Below, one piece after another: positions 27,181 through 36,336 of a stretch of DNA of 64,000 nt; position 1 is the first letter of the stretch, and the number at the start of each line of letters is the position of its first letter. This DNA is from Singulisphaera sp. GP187 (GTDB taxonomy: Bacteria > Planctomycetota > Planctomycetia > Isosphaerales > Isosphaeraceae). The stretch is from the NCBI RefSeq assembly GCF_900129635.1, contig NZ_FSRB01000001.1, positions 4,503,501 through 4,567,500 on the forward strand, in the 5' to 3' direction. Below the pieces are notes generated by a model that saw only the letters and a program-made list of their open reading frames with translations, searched no databases and was not told the DNA's origin. The position numbers and the translations under genes were made by a program.

Positions 27181-28380
27181 TCAGGCCGCTCCGTTGGCCG
27201 AGCCGTGGGAGGCTGGGGTCCAGTTCGCCTCGGCACGCAAAAAGGCGGACACGCCGCCGACGACCGCAAACGGATCGACCTTGGTGCCGTTCCCCTTGAA
27301 GAGACGGACGGGCACGCGGTGTCGCATCGCCATCCGGAGGATTTCCTGGGCGGCGTTCACCGGCCGGCACATCCCCTGGCAATACGGGCAGACCCCGGTC
27401 GCCGCGCCCAGCCGATAGTGGCAATCGCGGCAGATCGCCCCGGACAAGTCACGGCGGCGGCCCAGGAAGATCTGCGTCGCGCGCCCTTGCTGGAGCGCAT
27501 CGAGGACGTCGGTCGTGCCGTTGGCCACGAGATGCTTCTGCTTCCAGCGATCGCGGAGCTCGGCGAGGTTCCGGGCCTCGCGCACGCCCCGGTCGTCCTC
27601 GATGAGCCGGCTCACGTCGTCGGCCAGGTCCTCGGGACGCGTCGTCATCGCATGGGCCGCCTCGCCCGTCACGCTCGCTTCCAACTCACGCGGGAGCAGC
27701 CGGCGCAACGGTTGCGTGATCGAGGAATGCCCGAGCAGAATCAGGCCCGTGAACGGCCCGCCCCGCGCATGCTCGGTGACCGCGTTGGCGACGGCGTGGA
27801 GGAACTTGTCCTGTTCGGTCCCGTGCAAGTGCTCATGGTCGGTCTTGGTGAACCGCTTCTTGTAAGTGAAGCGCGGCTTGTCGCGCTGGATCTGTTCATG
27901 CGCATCCTCACGGTGGAGGTCGCGGACCCGCTCGGGCAGGCCGTGATGGGCCTCGAAGAGATGGGCCTGGTCCGAGTCGACCAGCACGATCAAATAGTTG
28001 GGCTCGGCGTACCAGCACTCGAGCAACGGGAGGACGAAGGGCTCCTCGTCAATGATCAGGTGGTTCTCGACCGGGAAGCCAAGCGGCACCACGTGGCGAA
28101 GGCCCTGATCGATGCTGGAGAAGACCGCCAGGCCCTTGGCCGAGTGGTCGGCGGCAGCGATGGCCTTGCGAATGACCTCGATATTGGCCTCGAGGCTCTT
28201 GCGGGCCTCGGCCTTGCCAAGGGCGACCTCGGCCGCCCTTGCCTGGTTCCGGAGGTGGGTTTCGACGTGTCGCGAGAAGCCGTCCTGGACGGTCATATCA
28301 GCGTACGCGCTAACGACATAGTGCCGTTGCTTCGGGGAATCGAGCAGGACCTCGATCTCCTGGCGCGTCAAGGTCATCAT
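27181..28380 (-). CDS. bacterial eRF1-like (baeRF) protein with zinc ribbon
   Basis: The 399-residue protein resembles the bacterial archaeo-eukaryotic release factor group: an N-terminal domain with SPKQRHYVVSAYADMTVQDGF, a central VPLGFPVENHLIIDEEPF and NYLIVLVDSDQAHLFE, and a C-terminal eRF1 domain-3-like part. That part includes GLILLGHSSITQPL, ATQIFLGRR and a four-cysteine ribbon (CRDCHYRLGAATGVCPYC). Such proteins are proposed to bind ribosomes, possibly for rescue or hibernation; I see no GGQ hydrolysis motif. GGGAGG lies nine bases before the first of two ATGs. The gene appears to stand alone. Confidence 0.75.
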   Translation of the reverse strand: MMTLTRQEIEVLLDSPKQRHYVVSAYADMTVQDGFSRHVETHLRNQARAAEVALGKAEARKSLEANIEVIRKAIAAADHSAKGLAVFSSIDQGLRHVVPLGFPVENHLIIDEEPFVLPLLECWYAEPNYLIVLVDSDQAHLFEAHHGLPERVRDLHREDAHEQIQRDKPRFTYKKRFTKTDHEHLHGTEQDKFLHAVANAVTEHARGGPFTGLILLGHSSITQPLRRLLPRELEASVTGEAAHAMTTRPEDLADDVSRLIEDDRGVREARNLAELRDRWKQKHLVANGTTDVLDALQQGRATQIFLGRRRDLSGAICRDCHYRLGAATGVCPYCQGMCRPVNAAQEILRMAMRHRVPVRLFKGNGTKVDPFAVVGGVSAFLRAEANWTPASHGSANGAA

Positions 28381-28562
28381 GAAGAACTGCCTCCCGGGTA
28401 TCCTGGACGCCGCGGCGAGCGGCGCTGATGCTGGGGGAAATGCGCTCGAATGAGAACCTCCCCCACTCTCTGGAATCGTCCTTCACCGGAGATTCCATCA
28501 CCATCGAAACAAACAAGCAACAACTAAGCAACAACCATGCCGTCGGACCGAAAGGGGGACCA

Positions 28563-29345
28563 ATGGTTCCTAAATTCACTGGATTCCCAGGTCCCATCAA
28601 TCGAGACACACCAACCCTACGGCCGGTTCGACGCGCCGTGATGAGACAGGACTGGAGTTTTCTGCTTTTTCTCCACTGGGAGGTTCCGGCGGAATCGCTT
28701 CGCCCCCTCCTGCCCCCGGGCCTGGAACTCGACCTCTACCAGGGCAGAGCGTACGTTGGACTCGTGCCCTTCACAATGAGCGGCGTCCGCCCCGTCGGCA
28801 TTCCCCCCTTCCCGTGGTTGTCGCGGTACCATGAGACCAACGTTCGAACGTACGTCCACGTCGACGGCCGTGACCCAGGCGTCTGGTTCTTCAGTCTGGA
28901 CGCAGCCAACCCGCTGGCCGTCATCGCCGCGCGGGCCTGGTTCCACCTCCCCTACCATCACGCTCGGATGCGTCTAACCCACGAATCTCCCGGCGCGGGG
29001 ACAACGCCCGGCGCGATTTCCTATTCTTCGGAACGGCTCTGGCCCGGCCCGAAGCCGGCCACTCACACGATCCGGTGCATGCCGAAAGGGCCGATCACCC
29101 CCGCCGAGTCCGGCACTCTGGAGCACTTCCTGGTCGAGCGTTACCTGCTGTACGCCGCCCATCGGGGCCGGCTCCATCGCGGCCAGGTCCACCACACACC
29201 CTATCCGCTTCAACAGGCCGACGTCACCGCACTCGATGAGTCGCTCCTCGCCGCGGCCGGGATCGTGCGTCCCGACGTCCCCCCCCTCGCCCACTTCTCC
29301 CGGGGCGTGCGCGTTGAAGTCTTCCCGCTCACAATCCTCCCGTAA
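28563..29345 (+). CDS. DUF2071 (YqjF-like) protein
   Basis: From ATG 28563, preceded by GGGGGA, the product is 260 residues. It has the hallmarks of the DUF2071/COG3361 group: PVRRAVMRQDWSFLLFLHWE, GLELDLYQGRAYVGLVPF, then YHETNVRTYVHVDGRDPGVW and FSLDAANPLAV, followed by LPYHHARM. These soluble proteins share an acetoacetate-decarboxylase-like fold and have no established function. An upstream ATG at 28428 would add 45 poorly conserved residues and is rejected. Confidence 0.85.
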   Translation: MVPKFTGFPGPINRDTPTLRPVRRAVMRQDWSFLLFLHWEVPAESLRPLLPPGLELDLYQGRAYVGLVPFTMSGVRPVGIPPFPWLSRYHETNVRTYVHVDGRDPGVWFFSLDAANPLAVIAARAWFHLPYHHARMRLTHESPGAGTTPGAISYSSERLWPGPKPATHTIRCMPKGPITPAESGTLEHFLVERYLLYAAHRGRLHRGQVHHTPYPLQQADVTALDESLLAAAGIVRPDVPPLAHFSRGVRVEVFPLTILP

Positions 29346-29882
29346 GCTGGTCGCGGCCCGTCCCCTCTCGGCCTGACTGGGAACCAAGGCTTCCACCTGC
29401 CACCAACGCGAAAAAAACGGTCATTTCGACGCCTTCCCTCCAAGACGGAACGGCGGCGAAGCGCCATCCCGATTCCGCTCGAAGCCAGGTCGAATTGGTT
29501 CACCGAACCGCCTGAATCCAAGCACCAATCAACGCACACATTCCTACAAAACCAGTCAATCGACAGCACTTACTCGTATTTCGATTTTACTCATTTCCAA
29601 TCACCTAAACCCACCCTCTCCACCGGCCTCAAACCCATCAGCAATTGCAAAATTCAACGAAATATAAGCCATCTTTTGCACTCCCGGTTCCGCCGCTTTA
29701 TTTGCCGTCGCCGAAGAAAAGGGTTGCATTTCCAGAAGATCCATCCCATTCTGGCAATGCACCACGGAAAGCTACGGGAGAGGACGCGTGGTTACGCCAC
29801 TCGTTGTCGAGAGCCCGTGGCGGGGGAAAGGCGGCTGCGCTGGAGCAGTCGCAACCCGTGTGTTTCCAAAGGAGTTTGTCCA
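29346..29882. other. AT-rich gap before the CAP-domain gene
   Basis: These 537 bases include an AT-rich stretch (about 29,520-29,680). I see no coding frame, repeat or RNA structure that can be supported. The CAP gene promoter should be here, with its AAAGGAG Shine-Dalgarno element at about 29869-29875. Confidence 0.4.
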
Positions 29883-30401
29883 TTGCCGTTTGTCACCCTC
29901 CTGAAGACGAGCACCGTGTTTTCGCTCGGAATCCTGACCCTCGCACTGTCGGCGACGCAGCCGGCCCGGGCCCAGCAAGCCTCCACCCCTCCCGCAACCG
30001 CAGTCGCCCCAAAACCCGCAACCGTCGCCGTCGCTCGCGCCGTCCAGGCCACGCCGGTCGCCCGGCAAGTTCAGGCCGCGCCGGTTGCACCGACCGGTGA
30101 TCCGTACGGCTTCACCGCCTGGCTGAACGCCACTCGGGCGAGCTATGGACTGGCCCCGGTGGGCTACGACCCGAACCTGTCGAACTGGGCGTCGATGAAC
30201 AACGGCCAGCAGCAGTCGCGGGGGATGGGCCATCACGTCATGGGCCCCGCCCGTCGGCAGAACGCCGCCATGGGTCAGTACGCCAGCATCGGCGCGATGT
30301 GGATGAATTCCCCAGCGCACCGCGCGGCCCTGCTCGACCCCTCGATCCGTTGGATCGGGATCGCCGGCCTCGGTGCCTACTGGACCTTCAACGCCTATTG
30401 A
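29883..30401 (+). CDS. secreted CAP-domain (SCP-like) protein, TTG start
   Basis: The TTG at 29883 is chosen because AAAGGAG sits eight bases upstream and the first residues then form a proper signal peptide (TVFSLGILTLALSATQPARAQQ). An Ala/Pro/Val-rich linker (about residues 35-75) leads to a short CAP domain: FTAWLNATRASYGLAPVGYD, HHVMGPARRQN with a histidine, and GAMWMNSPAHRAALLDPSI with the second conserved histidine. CAP proteins are extracellular; bacterial roles are mostly unproven. The product is 172 residues and exported. Confidence 0.82.
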   Translation: MPFVTLLKTSTVFSLGILTLALSATQPARAQQASTPPATAVAPKPATVAVARAVQATPVARQVQAAPVAPTGDPYGFTAWLNATRASYGLAPVGYDPNLSNWASMNNGQQQSRGMGHHVMGPARRQNAAMGQYASIGAMWMNSPAHRAALLDPSIRWIGIAGLGAYWTFNAY

Positions 30402-30766
30402 ATTCGTTGGGGATCCTGAAGGCGTTCCTCGCGAGGACCGAGGCGCACCAACGCCCTTGATCCGGCCAACGGAGTGGCCGGGCTCGGTCGAAGACCCTTG
30501 AGGTTCGACAACCCGAGCGGGATCGTCCGCTTCAGGCCGATAACACGTGATCGACGATCGCGCCGCACCACGGCCCGATCGTCGATCGCGATTGACGGGG
30601 GTGGGCCACTCGTGACTTCGCGTTTTCGGTTACGAGGCGAGCGAACCGGCTGAGTCCCCTGCCCTGCCCTGCCCTGCCAGGCCAAGCCGATTGCAGCCAG
30701 GGAGCGATCAGCTCCCCGCTTGCCTGGATGAAATCCGAACGGGCGGGGACGCGTCGAGTCGGGGCC
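30402..30766. other. convergent gap with a 12-bp inverted repeat
   Basis: Between the CAP gene and the convergent lipoprotein gene, GATCGACGATCG at 30549-30560 pairs perfectly with 30576-30587 around a 15-base loop, a possible bidirectional terminator without a T-tract. A short CCCTG pentamer repeat lies at about 30658-30679. No gene is supported. Confidence 0.5.
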
Positions 30767-31339
30767 TTACAAAAACAGGGCGTCGCGGATCCGCTGGAGA
30801 ATCACCTGCTCCAGCTTCGAGTCCCGATTCAAGCGGATCCAACCGTTGGGAACCGGCACCGGGCCGACGATCTCGCGGCTCCGGTTAATCGGGAAGTCGT
30901 TATTGAACACGGAGCGACCCGCGGCCGCGCGATCGGGCCTGGCCAGGTCTTCCAGCTCCTTGTGAACCTCGATCTTGACGACAAAGCCACCGCCAGGCGC
31001 CTGGGTGACGGTCGCCCGAGCGAACCGGCGGATCGTCTGCATCGTGGATTCCAACCGCTCGTCGAACCCGACCGAATCCCCGTTCCAAGGTTCTAGCAGG
31101 GTCGCGCCGAGCTTGGGCTGAGTCACGATCGTATGCGAGAGCCGGTTTTCCGTGGCGATGTCGAAGTACTCGTCGAGGACCGCGACGGTCGTTTTCCAGA
31201 CCGTCTCGAAGTCGGCCGAGGGCACGAGCAGCGGGTTCTCCGCGACCGGTCGAGGCGCAACGATCGAACAGCCGGCCTGGCCGATTGCGGCGGCCGCCAC
31301 GAGACAGGCCGCGAACATCCTGAGACGCATGATCATCAT
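30767..31339 (-). CDS. lipoprotein of unknown function
   Basis: From ATG 31339 (GGGGAC a few bases upstream) the product is 190 residues. A lipobox, AIGQAGCS, follows a short hydrophobic leader. The mature part contains SADFETVWKTTVAVLDEYFD, TIRRFARATVTQAPGGGFVVKIEVHKELEDL and a C-terminal SKLEQVILQRIRDALF, a planctomycete lipoprotein pattern of helix plus beta-sheet that I cannot assign further. It should sit in a cell-envelope membrane. It is downstream of pyruvate kinase on the same strand but 335 bases away, so it is probably transcribed separately. Confidence 0.78.
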   Translation of the reverse strand: MMIMRLRMFAACLVAAAAIGQAGCSIVAPRPVAENPLLVPSADFETVWKTTVAVLDEYFDIATENRLSHTIVTQPKLGATLLEPWNGDSVGFDERLESTMQTIRRFARATVTQAPGGGFVVKIEVHKELEDLARPDRAAAGRSVFNNDFPINRSREIVGPVPVPNGWIRLNRDSKLEQVILQRIRDALFL

Positions 31340-31674
31340 TTCGTCCCCTGGGACGCATCCTACGGCCAAGACGGGATCGATCAAGAGGCCGGACCAGCCA
31401 AACCTTGCGACGTGTGGGGGCGTCAATGCCCCGGGATTTTGGCCGGCCGGGCATCTTGTCCATTTTCGACAACTCTGGCAAGGCCGATTTATTCCTCGTT
31501 CAGCGCCCGGCCACCCGCTCGAGTCGGAATGGAATCGGAGGGCGTCGTAGAGCTGCAGGATCGCCAGCCAATCGGTTTCGGCATCGATTGATGCCGTGGT
31601 TAAATGATGGGGCACCGTCATCAAAGGCTCGGCGAGAGCATCAACCTCCCGCCGAGGCGTCCACAATGCGTGGG
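31340..31674. other. gap between pyruvate kinase and lipoprotein genes
   Basis: These 335 bases show no coding frame or structure I can support. They should contain the lipoprotein promoter and the end of the pyruvate kinase transcript. Confidence 0.35.
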
Positions 31675-33153
31675 CTATTCCACCTCGCGGACGAGCAAGG
31701 CGTTGTGGGTCGGATTGCCGGGCATGGTTCCCGAGACCAGGACGACGCGGTCTCCGTGGGCGACGAGTTCGCGGGCGCGGGCCCAGGCCAGGGCGTGGTC
31801 GAGGGCGTGCTCGGCGTTGCTGATCTCAGGGTCGTGGATCGGAGTCACCCCCCAGTAGAGGGCCATGGCGCGGGCGGTCTCGGGGTCGTCGGCCAGGGCG
31901 AGCGTACGGGTCGAGTGCCGCTGCTTGGAGAGGGCCAGGGCCGTGCGGCCTGAATGGGTCGCGACCACCAAAAGCGCGGCCCCGACGCGCCGGCTGAGCA
32001 CGCTGGCCGCTTCGACAACCCCTTCGGTGATCGGCGAAACCCAGCCCCCTCGACCAGGCGCCGGGCTCGGCGCCTGGAGTGAAACGGCCAGTCCCCCCGC
32101 GGTCGCGCTCCCGAAGAGAAGCGACTCGGCCTCGGCCGCGATCCGACTCATCGCCGAGACCGCCTCGATCGGGTATTTGCCGACAGCCGACTCACCCGAG
32201 AGCATCACGGCGTCGGTCCCGTCGAGCACGGCGTTGAAGACATCGCTCGCCTCCGCGCGGGTGGGGCGGCTCGACTGTTCCATACTGTTGAGCATCTGAG
32301 TCGCCGTGATCACAGGGACCCGGGCCCGGTTACAGGCGGCGATCACCTGTTTCTGGATCGCCGGCACCCGGGCCACGTCGATCTCGACGCCAAGGTCGCC
32401 GCGGGCGACCATCACCGCATCGGTCTCGGCGATGATCGCGTCGAGGTCATCGAGCGCCTGCGGCTTCTCGATCTTGGCGACGATTCTCGCCCGACTCCCG
32501 CGCCGCTGGAGTTCCTCACGGAGCCTCACGACGTCGGACGCCCGCCGCACGAACGAGAGACCGACGTACTCAACCTCATTCTGCGCCGTCCATTCCAGAT
32601 CGCGCAGGTCCTTTTCGGTCAAGGCGTTGAGGTTGAGCGCCGCCCCCGGCAGGTTCACTCCTTGGTGCGATCGGAGCAGGCCCGGCAGCGTCACCTGAAG
32701 CCGGGCGCCCTGGTCGTCGCTGGCGGTGACGACCATCGCCACCGTGCCGTCGGCGAACAGCACCAGATCCTCGGGCTTCAGGTCGCGGGGCAAGTCGCGA
32801 TAGGTGCAGGTAAGCTGGTGAGGATCGTCGGAGGTCCGTTCGACGACCAGGGTGAACGCGTCGCCCAGCCGGCAGTCAACCGCGTCGCCCGGAATCGGCC
32901 CAAGGCGAATCTTGGGCCCTCCCAGGTCTTGCAAGACCGCCAGCCGCCGCCCGGTCTCGTCGCCAACCGCCCGGATGTCCGCGAGCGCACCGGAGTGCTC
33001 CTCATGCGTCCCGTGCGAAAAATTGAGCCGGAAGACGTCCACCCCCGCCTCGACGAGCTGGCGGATCATGACTTTGCCACGCGTCGCCGGACCAAGCGTC
33101 GCCACGATCTTGGTCCGCACCTTGCCTAGCGGTTCGAGAAACGGAGTCGCCAT
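31675..33153 (-). CDS. pyk: pyruvate kinase
   Basis: The 492-residue enzyme transfers phosphate from phosphoenolpyruvate to ADP in the last step of glycolysis. Visible motifs are KIVATLGPATRG at the start, FRLNFSHGTHEEH, VLQDLGGPKIRLG, the family signature IVAKIEKPQ with the catalytic lysine, VMVARGDLGVEI, TATQMLNSMEQSSRPTRAE and DAVMLSGESAVGKYP, followed by a regulatory C-domain. ATG 33153 gives the expected MATPFLEPLGKVRTKI start; an upstream start at 33222 adds a basic stretch foreign to the family. The divergent neighbour is the hypothetical 654-residue protein. Confidence 0.95.
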   Translation of the reverse strand: MATPFLEPLGKVRTKIVATLGPATRGKVMIRQLVEAGVDVFRLNFSHGTHEEHSGALADIRAVGDETGRRLAVLQDLGGPKIRLGPIPGDAVDCRLGDAFTLVVERTSDDPHQLTCTYRDLPRDLKPEDLVLFADGTVAMVVTASDDQGARLQVTLPGLLRSHQGVNLPGAALNLNALTEKDLRDLEWTAQNEVEYVGLSFVRRASDVVRLREELQRRGSRARIVAKIEKPQALDDLDAIIAETDAVMVARGDLGVEIDVARVPAIQKQVIAACNRARVPVITATQMLNSMEQSSRPTRAEASDVFNAVLDGTDAVMLSGESAVGKYPIEAVSAMSRIAAEAESLLFGSATAGGLAVSLQAPSPAPGRGGWVSPITEGVVEAASVLSRRVGAALLVVATHSGRTALALSKQRHSTRTLALADDPETARAMALYWGVTPIHDPEISNAEHALDHALAWARARELVAHGDRVVLVSGTMPGNPTHNALLVREVE

Positions 33154-33629
33154 GATGGAGTTGATCCTCGTTCTTTTTTTCCGTTGGCAGGGAGATCGTC
33201 GCGGTCCGACAGTCCTAATCACCTTAGAGAGCGAGGCGAAGCAGGCCCCGGTAGTCTACCCTTCCCAGGGCCCATGGGGGAATCGTGTCGACCGGCATGG
33301 CCTGCTGGAAAATTTCGCCCAGTTCCCCGAATTTTCCAAAAAGACCCAGTTTTTCTGTTCGAAGATCCGATGATCATCTTGAGGACCGAGGAAAAGGGTA
33401 TTTCCAGCCGCCCCGCGCCACGCCCCACCGACCATCCAAAGCTCCAGCCGGCCATGGCCTTACAACCTGAATTGACGGGCCGGCACTCCGATCGGATAAT
33501 CAACATGATGAGGGGATGGAAATTGTGGGGGTCTCCGCCGGGCCAAGGTCCACCGATCGTCCTTCCTGATCTCGCGAATGAACGGATCGTCGCGCTCCAG
33601 CCGTCGGCTCGACCGGGGACTCCTCACCG
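33154..33629. other. divergent promoter region between pyk and the 33630 gene
   Basis: These 476 bases must contain the promoters of both genes. I see no gene, no repeat and no clear operator in them. Confidence 0.4.
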
Positions 33630-35594
33630 ATGAAGCGAACCTTTGCCGTCGTCGCCCTGCTGGCCGCACTCGGGGTCCTGTTCAAGCTCTCCATGAAGGA
33701 GCTTCCCGAGCGCCCGACCGCTCGACCGGGCACCGCCCCCGCCGGCGCACTCGTGAGTTCCCCATCGGCCGACCCGGAGGCGGAGTTGCTGGCGCGTTAT
33801 CCTCGGCCCAGTGATCGTGAACTGGCCGACCGCGTCTTGCGGAAGTATCGCCAGACGGCCCTGGCGATCGAGCGAACCGACGGCCTTCGCGGCCTCACCC
33901 TGCTGGACCGGCTCGACCTGGAAGCCATCTTCCTCTACGAAAAGCATCCGAATGACTTCCGCCGTTTAAGCGAGAGTCTGACCGACGACGCGGCGGCCGA
34001 CCTCCTCTTGCACTGGCGCGAGTATTTCGGCCTGAAGCGGGCCGATGACACCGACCGCGGGATCCTGATCGCCGAGATCGGGCGGCTCACCCCCTCGCAA
34101 CGTCGGCTCGCCTCGCGATACCCCAGCGCCCTGCCGCTCCTCCTGGCCGATCCGTCGGCCGTGACCGAGCTGATCGAGCGTTGGTCGGGAGACCCGAAGG
34201 ACCTCGAAGACGCCTTGGTGATCCTCGACTTCGTCAGCCTCGACCGCGGCGCGGCCGACCTTCGCGCGGCCTTGCGGACGATCGACGACCACGGCATCGT
34301 GGCGCTCGACGCGTTCCGGCAGCAGGGTCTCGGCGGGTTCGCGCTGGCGAGCCTGTACGGCCCGGTGCTCCACGCCCTGAACGACGCGATGCCCCTGGAC
34401 CAGACCCTGATTCTGCTGCGCGTCAACAGCGAATACGTCGATGAGCTGTTGCAGACGCACCCGGCCGAGACGGTGGCGGGACACCTGCGGCACGTCGCCG
34501 CGGCCGGCCTGGTCGAGGCGGTCGGCGGCAGCCCGCACGCCTTGCGGCTGGTCGTCGAGTTCGGCGAACGGGGCGAACAGGCCCTGACCCAGGCGGGGGC
34601 GGACGCGGCCGACGTCGTCTACGACGACTACTCGGACCCAGCCCTCCGCAACCAGGCGGTCGACGCCCTGGCCGAGCATGGCACGATGGCCCTGGCGATG
34701 CTCGACAAGTACGCCACCGACCCCGACTTCCGCGAGATCCTCCGCACCTACGGCGCGGCGATCATCCCCCCGATCGCGCAGACCGACCCGGGGCCGGAAA
34801 CCCTCGCTTACCTCCGCTCCAAGTCCAAGCGATCGTTCACGGAGTCGGTGGCCGCATCGGTCCTCTTCCTCTCGGGCGACAATGGCCAGGCGACGATCAA
34901 GACGATCAAGAAAGACGGCCTCGAGCGGGTCGCCGAGTTGAACTCGTCCGAGCTGAAGTTCTACCAGTTCCTGCCGATGTACGACTTGCTCCACCTGGGG
35001 CGGGTCATGGGCCACGGGCAAGCGCCGACGTCCGGCGAGATGACCTGGGCCCTGGTCGACGGCTGCTTCGTTGTGGTCGACGCCCTGAGCCTGGTCGCCC
35101 TCCAGCCCGAAGGGGTCGTCGTCGCCGAAGCGGCCCGCGCCGAGCTTCGAACGATGACGCGTGAAGCGGTCAAGGGAATCAGCCGCGAAGCCGTCCAGGA
35201 AGGAACCGAATCCGCGGGCCGCGCCCTGACCCGCCGCGCCATCGAGCAAGGCGTCGAGTCCAGCACCGAGCGCCTCTCGCGCTGGTGGACCGTCCGCCTC
35301 GCCGGCGGCACCTACCGCGTCCTCCGCCGCCTCCCCGAAGCCTTGCCCCGTCTGAGCATCGCCGAAATCACCGACCTCGGCCGCCCCCTCTGCGCCAAGG
35401 CCGGGTTCCGGCTCAGCACCTGGGCCCCCTTGCGACTCCTCAAGAACGGCCAGGAAATCCTCCTCCGGATCCCCCCCGAACGCGGCCTGAAATACCTCGG
35501 TGTCCAGGCCGTCCAGGCCGGAGTGGGGGTCGTCGCGTTCCACAAGATGGAAGAGCACCTGGCCTCACGCCGCCCGCAAAACCGAGCGGAGTAA
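33630..35594 (+). CDS. membrane-anchored helical protein of unknown function, 654 residues
   Basis: One N-terminal hydrophobic segment (TFAVVALLAALGVLFKL) is followed by a long, mainly helical region with no recognised domain. Recurrent elements such as HGIVALDAFRQQGLGGFALA, HGTMALAMLDKYATD and the ERGEQALTQAG stretch suggest a solenoid. A second hydrophobic stretch at about residues 482-505 (LVDGCFVVVDALSLVAL) precedes a region of helices (EAVKGISREAVQEGTESAGR). The style recalls the 54422 protein of the GTPase module (RYP-DQAE and TEGLSAVRVYG stretches). I infer that they are distant relatives, but cannot show it by alignment here. Confidence 0.65.
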   Translation: MKRTFAVVALLAALGVLFKLSMKELPERPTARPGTAPAGALVSSPSADPEAELLARYPRPSDRELADRVLRKYRQTALAIERTDGLRGLTLLDRLDLEAIFLYEKHPNDFRRLSESLTDDAAADLLLHWREYFGLKRADDTDRGILIAEIGRLTPSQRRLASRYPSALPLLLADPSAVTELIERWSGDPKDLEDALVILDFVSLDRGAADLRAALRTIDDHGIVALDAFRQQGLGGFALASLYGPVLHALNDAMPLDQTLILLRVNSEYVDELLQTHPAETVAGHLRHVAAAGLVEAVGGSPHALRLVVEFGERGEQALTQAGADAADVVYDDYSDPALRNQAVDALAEHGTMALAMLDKYATDPDFREILRTYGAAIIPPIAQTDPGPETLAYLRSKSKRSFTESVAASVLFLSGDNGQATIKTIKKDGLERVAELNSSELKFYQFLPMYDLLHLGRVMGHGQAPTSGEMTWALVDGCFVVVDALSLVALQPEGVVVAEAARAELRTMTREAVKGISREAVQEGTESAGRALTRRAIEQGVESSTERLSRWWTVRLAGGTYRVLRRLPEALPRLSIAEITDLGRPLCAKAGFRLSTWAPLRLLKNGQEILLRIPPERGLKYLGVQAVQAGVGVVAFHKMEEHLASRRPQNRAE

Positions 35595-35980
35595 AGGGTT
35601 GCGACCTCCAACAAACCCGGCAACATGGCGACAGTGTCGAGTTTGAGACTGTCGCCACGTTTCCGGGGGTTCTTCATCCGTCGGAAGACAGGGAGCTCAC
35701 GCTCCCCGCTCGCCGTTCAGGTGAGCGAAGACCAATAACCAAGAGTCGACACCGATCGTGGTTCCAGGGATTTCGCTCGCCTCTTAAAGGCGAGCGGGGA
35801 GCGTGAGCTCCCTGTCTTTGGGCCTTCACATGGGCTGGTTCTTTTGACACTGGGGCTACGGCACAGGGTGGATGGATCCGGGCGGAAGACCCGGCAACGT
35901 GGCGACATCGCCGAAACCGCACACTTGAACATAAATCAATTATTATAAACAACAATACGCATATTCACAACCGCAAACCA
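35595..35980. other. gap holding palindromic repeat family C
   Basis: The 386 bases between the plus-strand 33630 gene and the minus-strand DUF1634 gene carry the family C palindrome described separately and an AT-rich tail (about 35,925-35,990). No gene is supported. Confidence 0.5.
35686..35817. repeat. dispersed palindromic repeat, family C, copy 1
   Basis: Positions 35686-35714 and 35789-35817 are perfect inverted copies of a 29-base unit containing GGGAGCTCACGCTCCCCGC. Each arm has its own inner palindrome (GGGAGC/GCTCCC) and is extended inwards by GCTCGCC and related bases. The same unit recurs at 53838-53921. Both copies follow the 3' ends of genes. Confidence 0.85.
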
Positions 35981-36334
35981 CTATAAATATTCAATATCCG
36001 AATGGAGCGTCCCCAGAAGGAATCCGAGAGTAATGATGACAAGGACCGCCCCCGAGATCGCGGCGAAGTGGTAATCCCTCTCCAACAAGAAGACGGCCGT
36101 CATCAGTGCGACCCTCAGCACCGGTAGCGCAATCAGCAGCACGATGCCGATCGCAAGACATCGATCCGAAATCGCAACAAGGCTCTGAGCAAGCGGAAAG
36201 GCACCCTGAAACAGACTCAACGTCATTCCGAGTGCAAGCCAGCCGGAAGCAACGAGTGCCCCGTATCGGAGCAGTCCGGTGAGGATTGCTTCCATGCGAA
36301 GAAGTTGCTGTCGATCGTCGGATGACTCGCTCAT
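35981..36334 (-). CDS. DUF1634 membrane protein
   Basis: The 117-residue protein has three hydrophobic segments (about residues 22-45, 60-80 and 92-112) with the DUF1634 pattern RYGALVASGWLALGM, then ALPVLRVALMTAVFLLERDYHFA, and LVIITLGFLLG. DUF1634 genes are commonly found next to TauE/SafE exporters; here only two bases separate the two genes. A role as a small accessory subunit of the transporter is likely by this association. It is the last gene of the GntR-TauE-DUF1634 unit. Confidence 0.88.
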   Translation of the reverse strand: MSESSDDRQQLLRMEAILTGLLRYGALVASGWLALGMTLSLFQGAFPLAQSLVAISDRCLAIGIVLLIALPVLRVALMTAVFLLERDYHFAAISGAVLVIITLGFLLGTLHSDIEYL

Positions 36335-36336
36335 TG

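Noticed and set aside
27151..28428. Plus-strand frame opposite the eRF1-like gene
   Set aside because: The minus strand has conserved motifs, a zinc ribbon and a proper ribosome site; the plus frame has none.
33966..35558. 530-codon minus-strand frame in the 33630 gene
   Set aside because: Antisense of a gene with a plausible start and signal; the translation has no recognisable domain.
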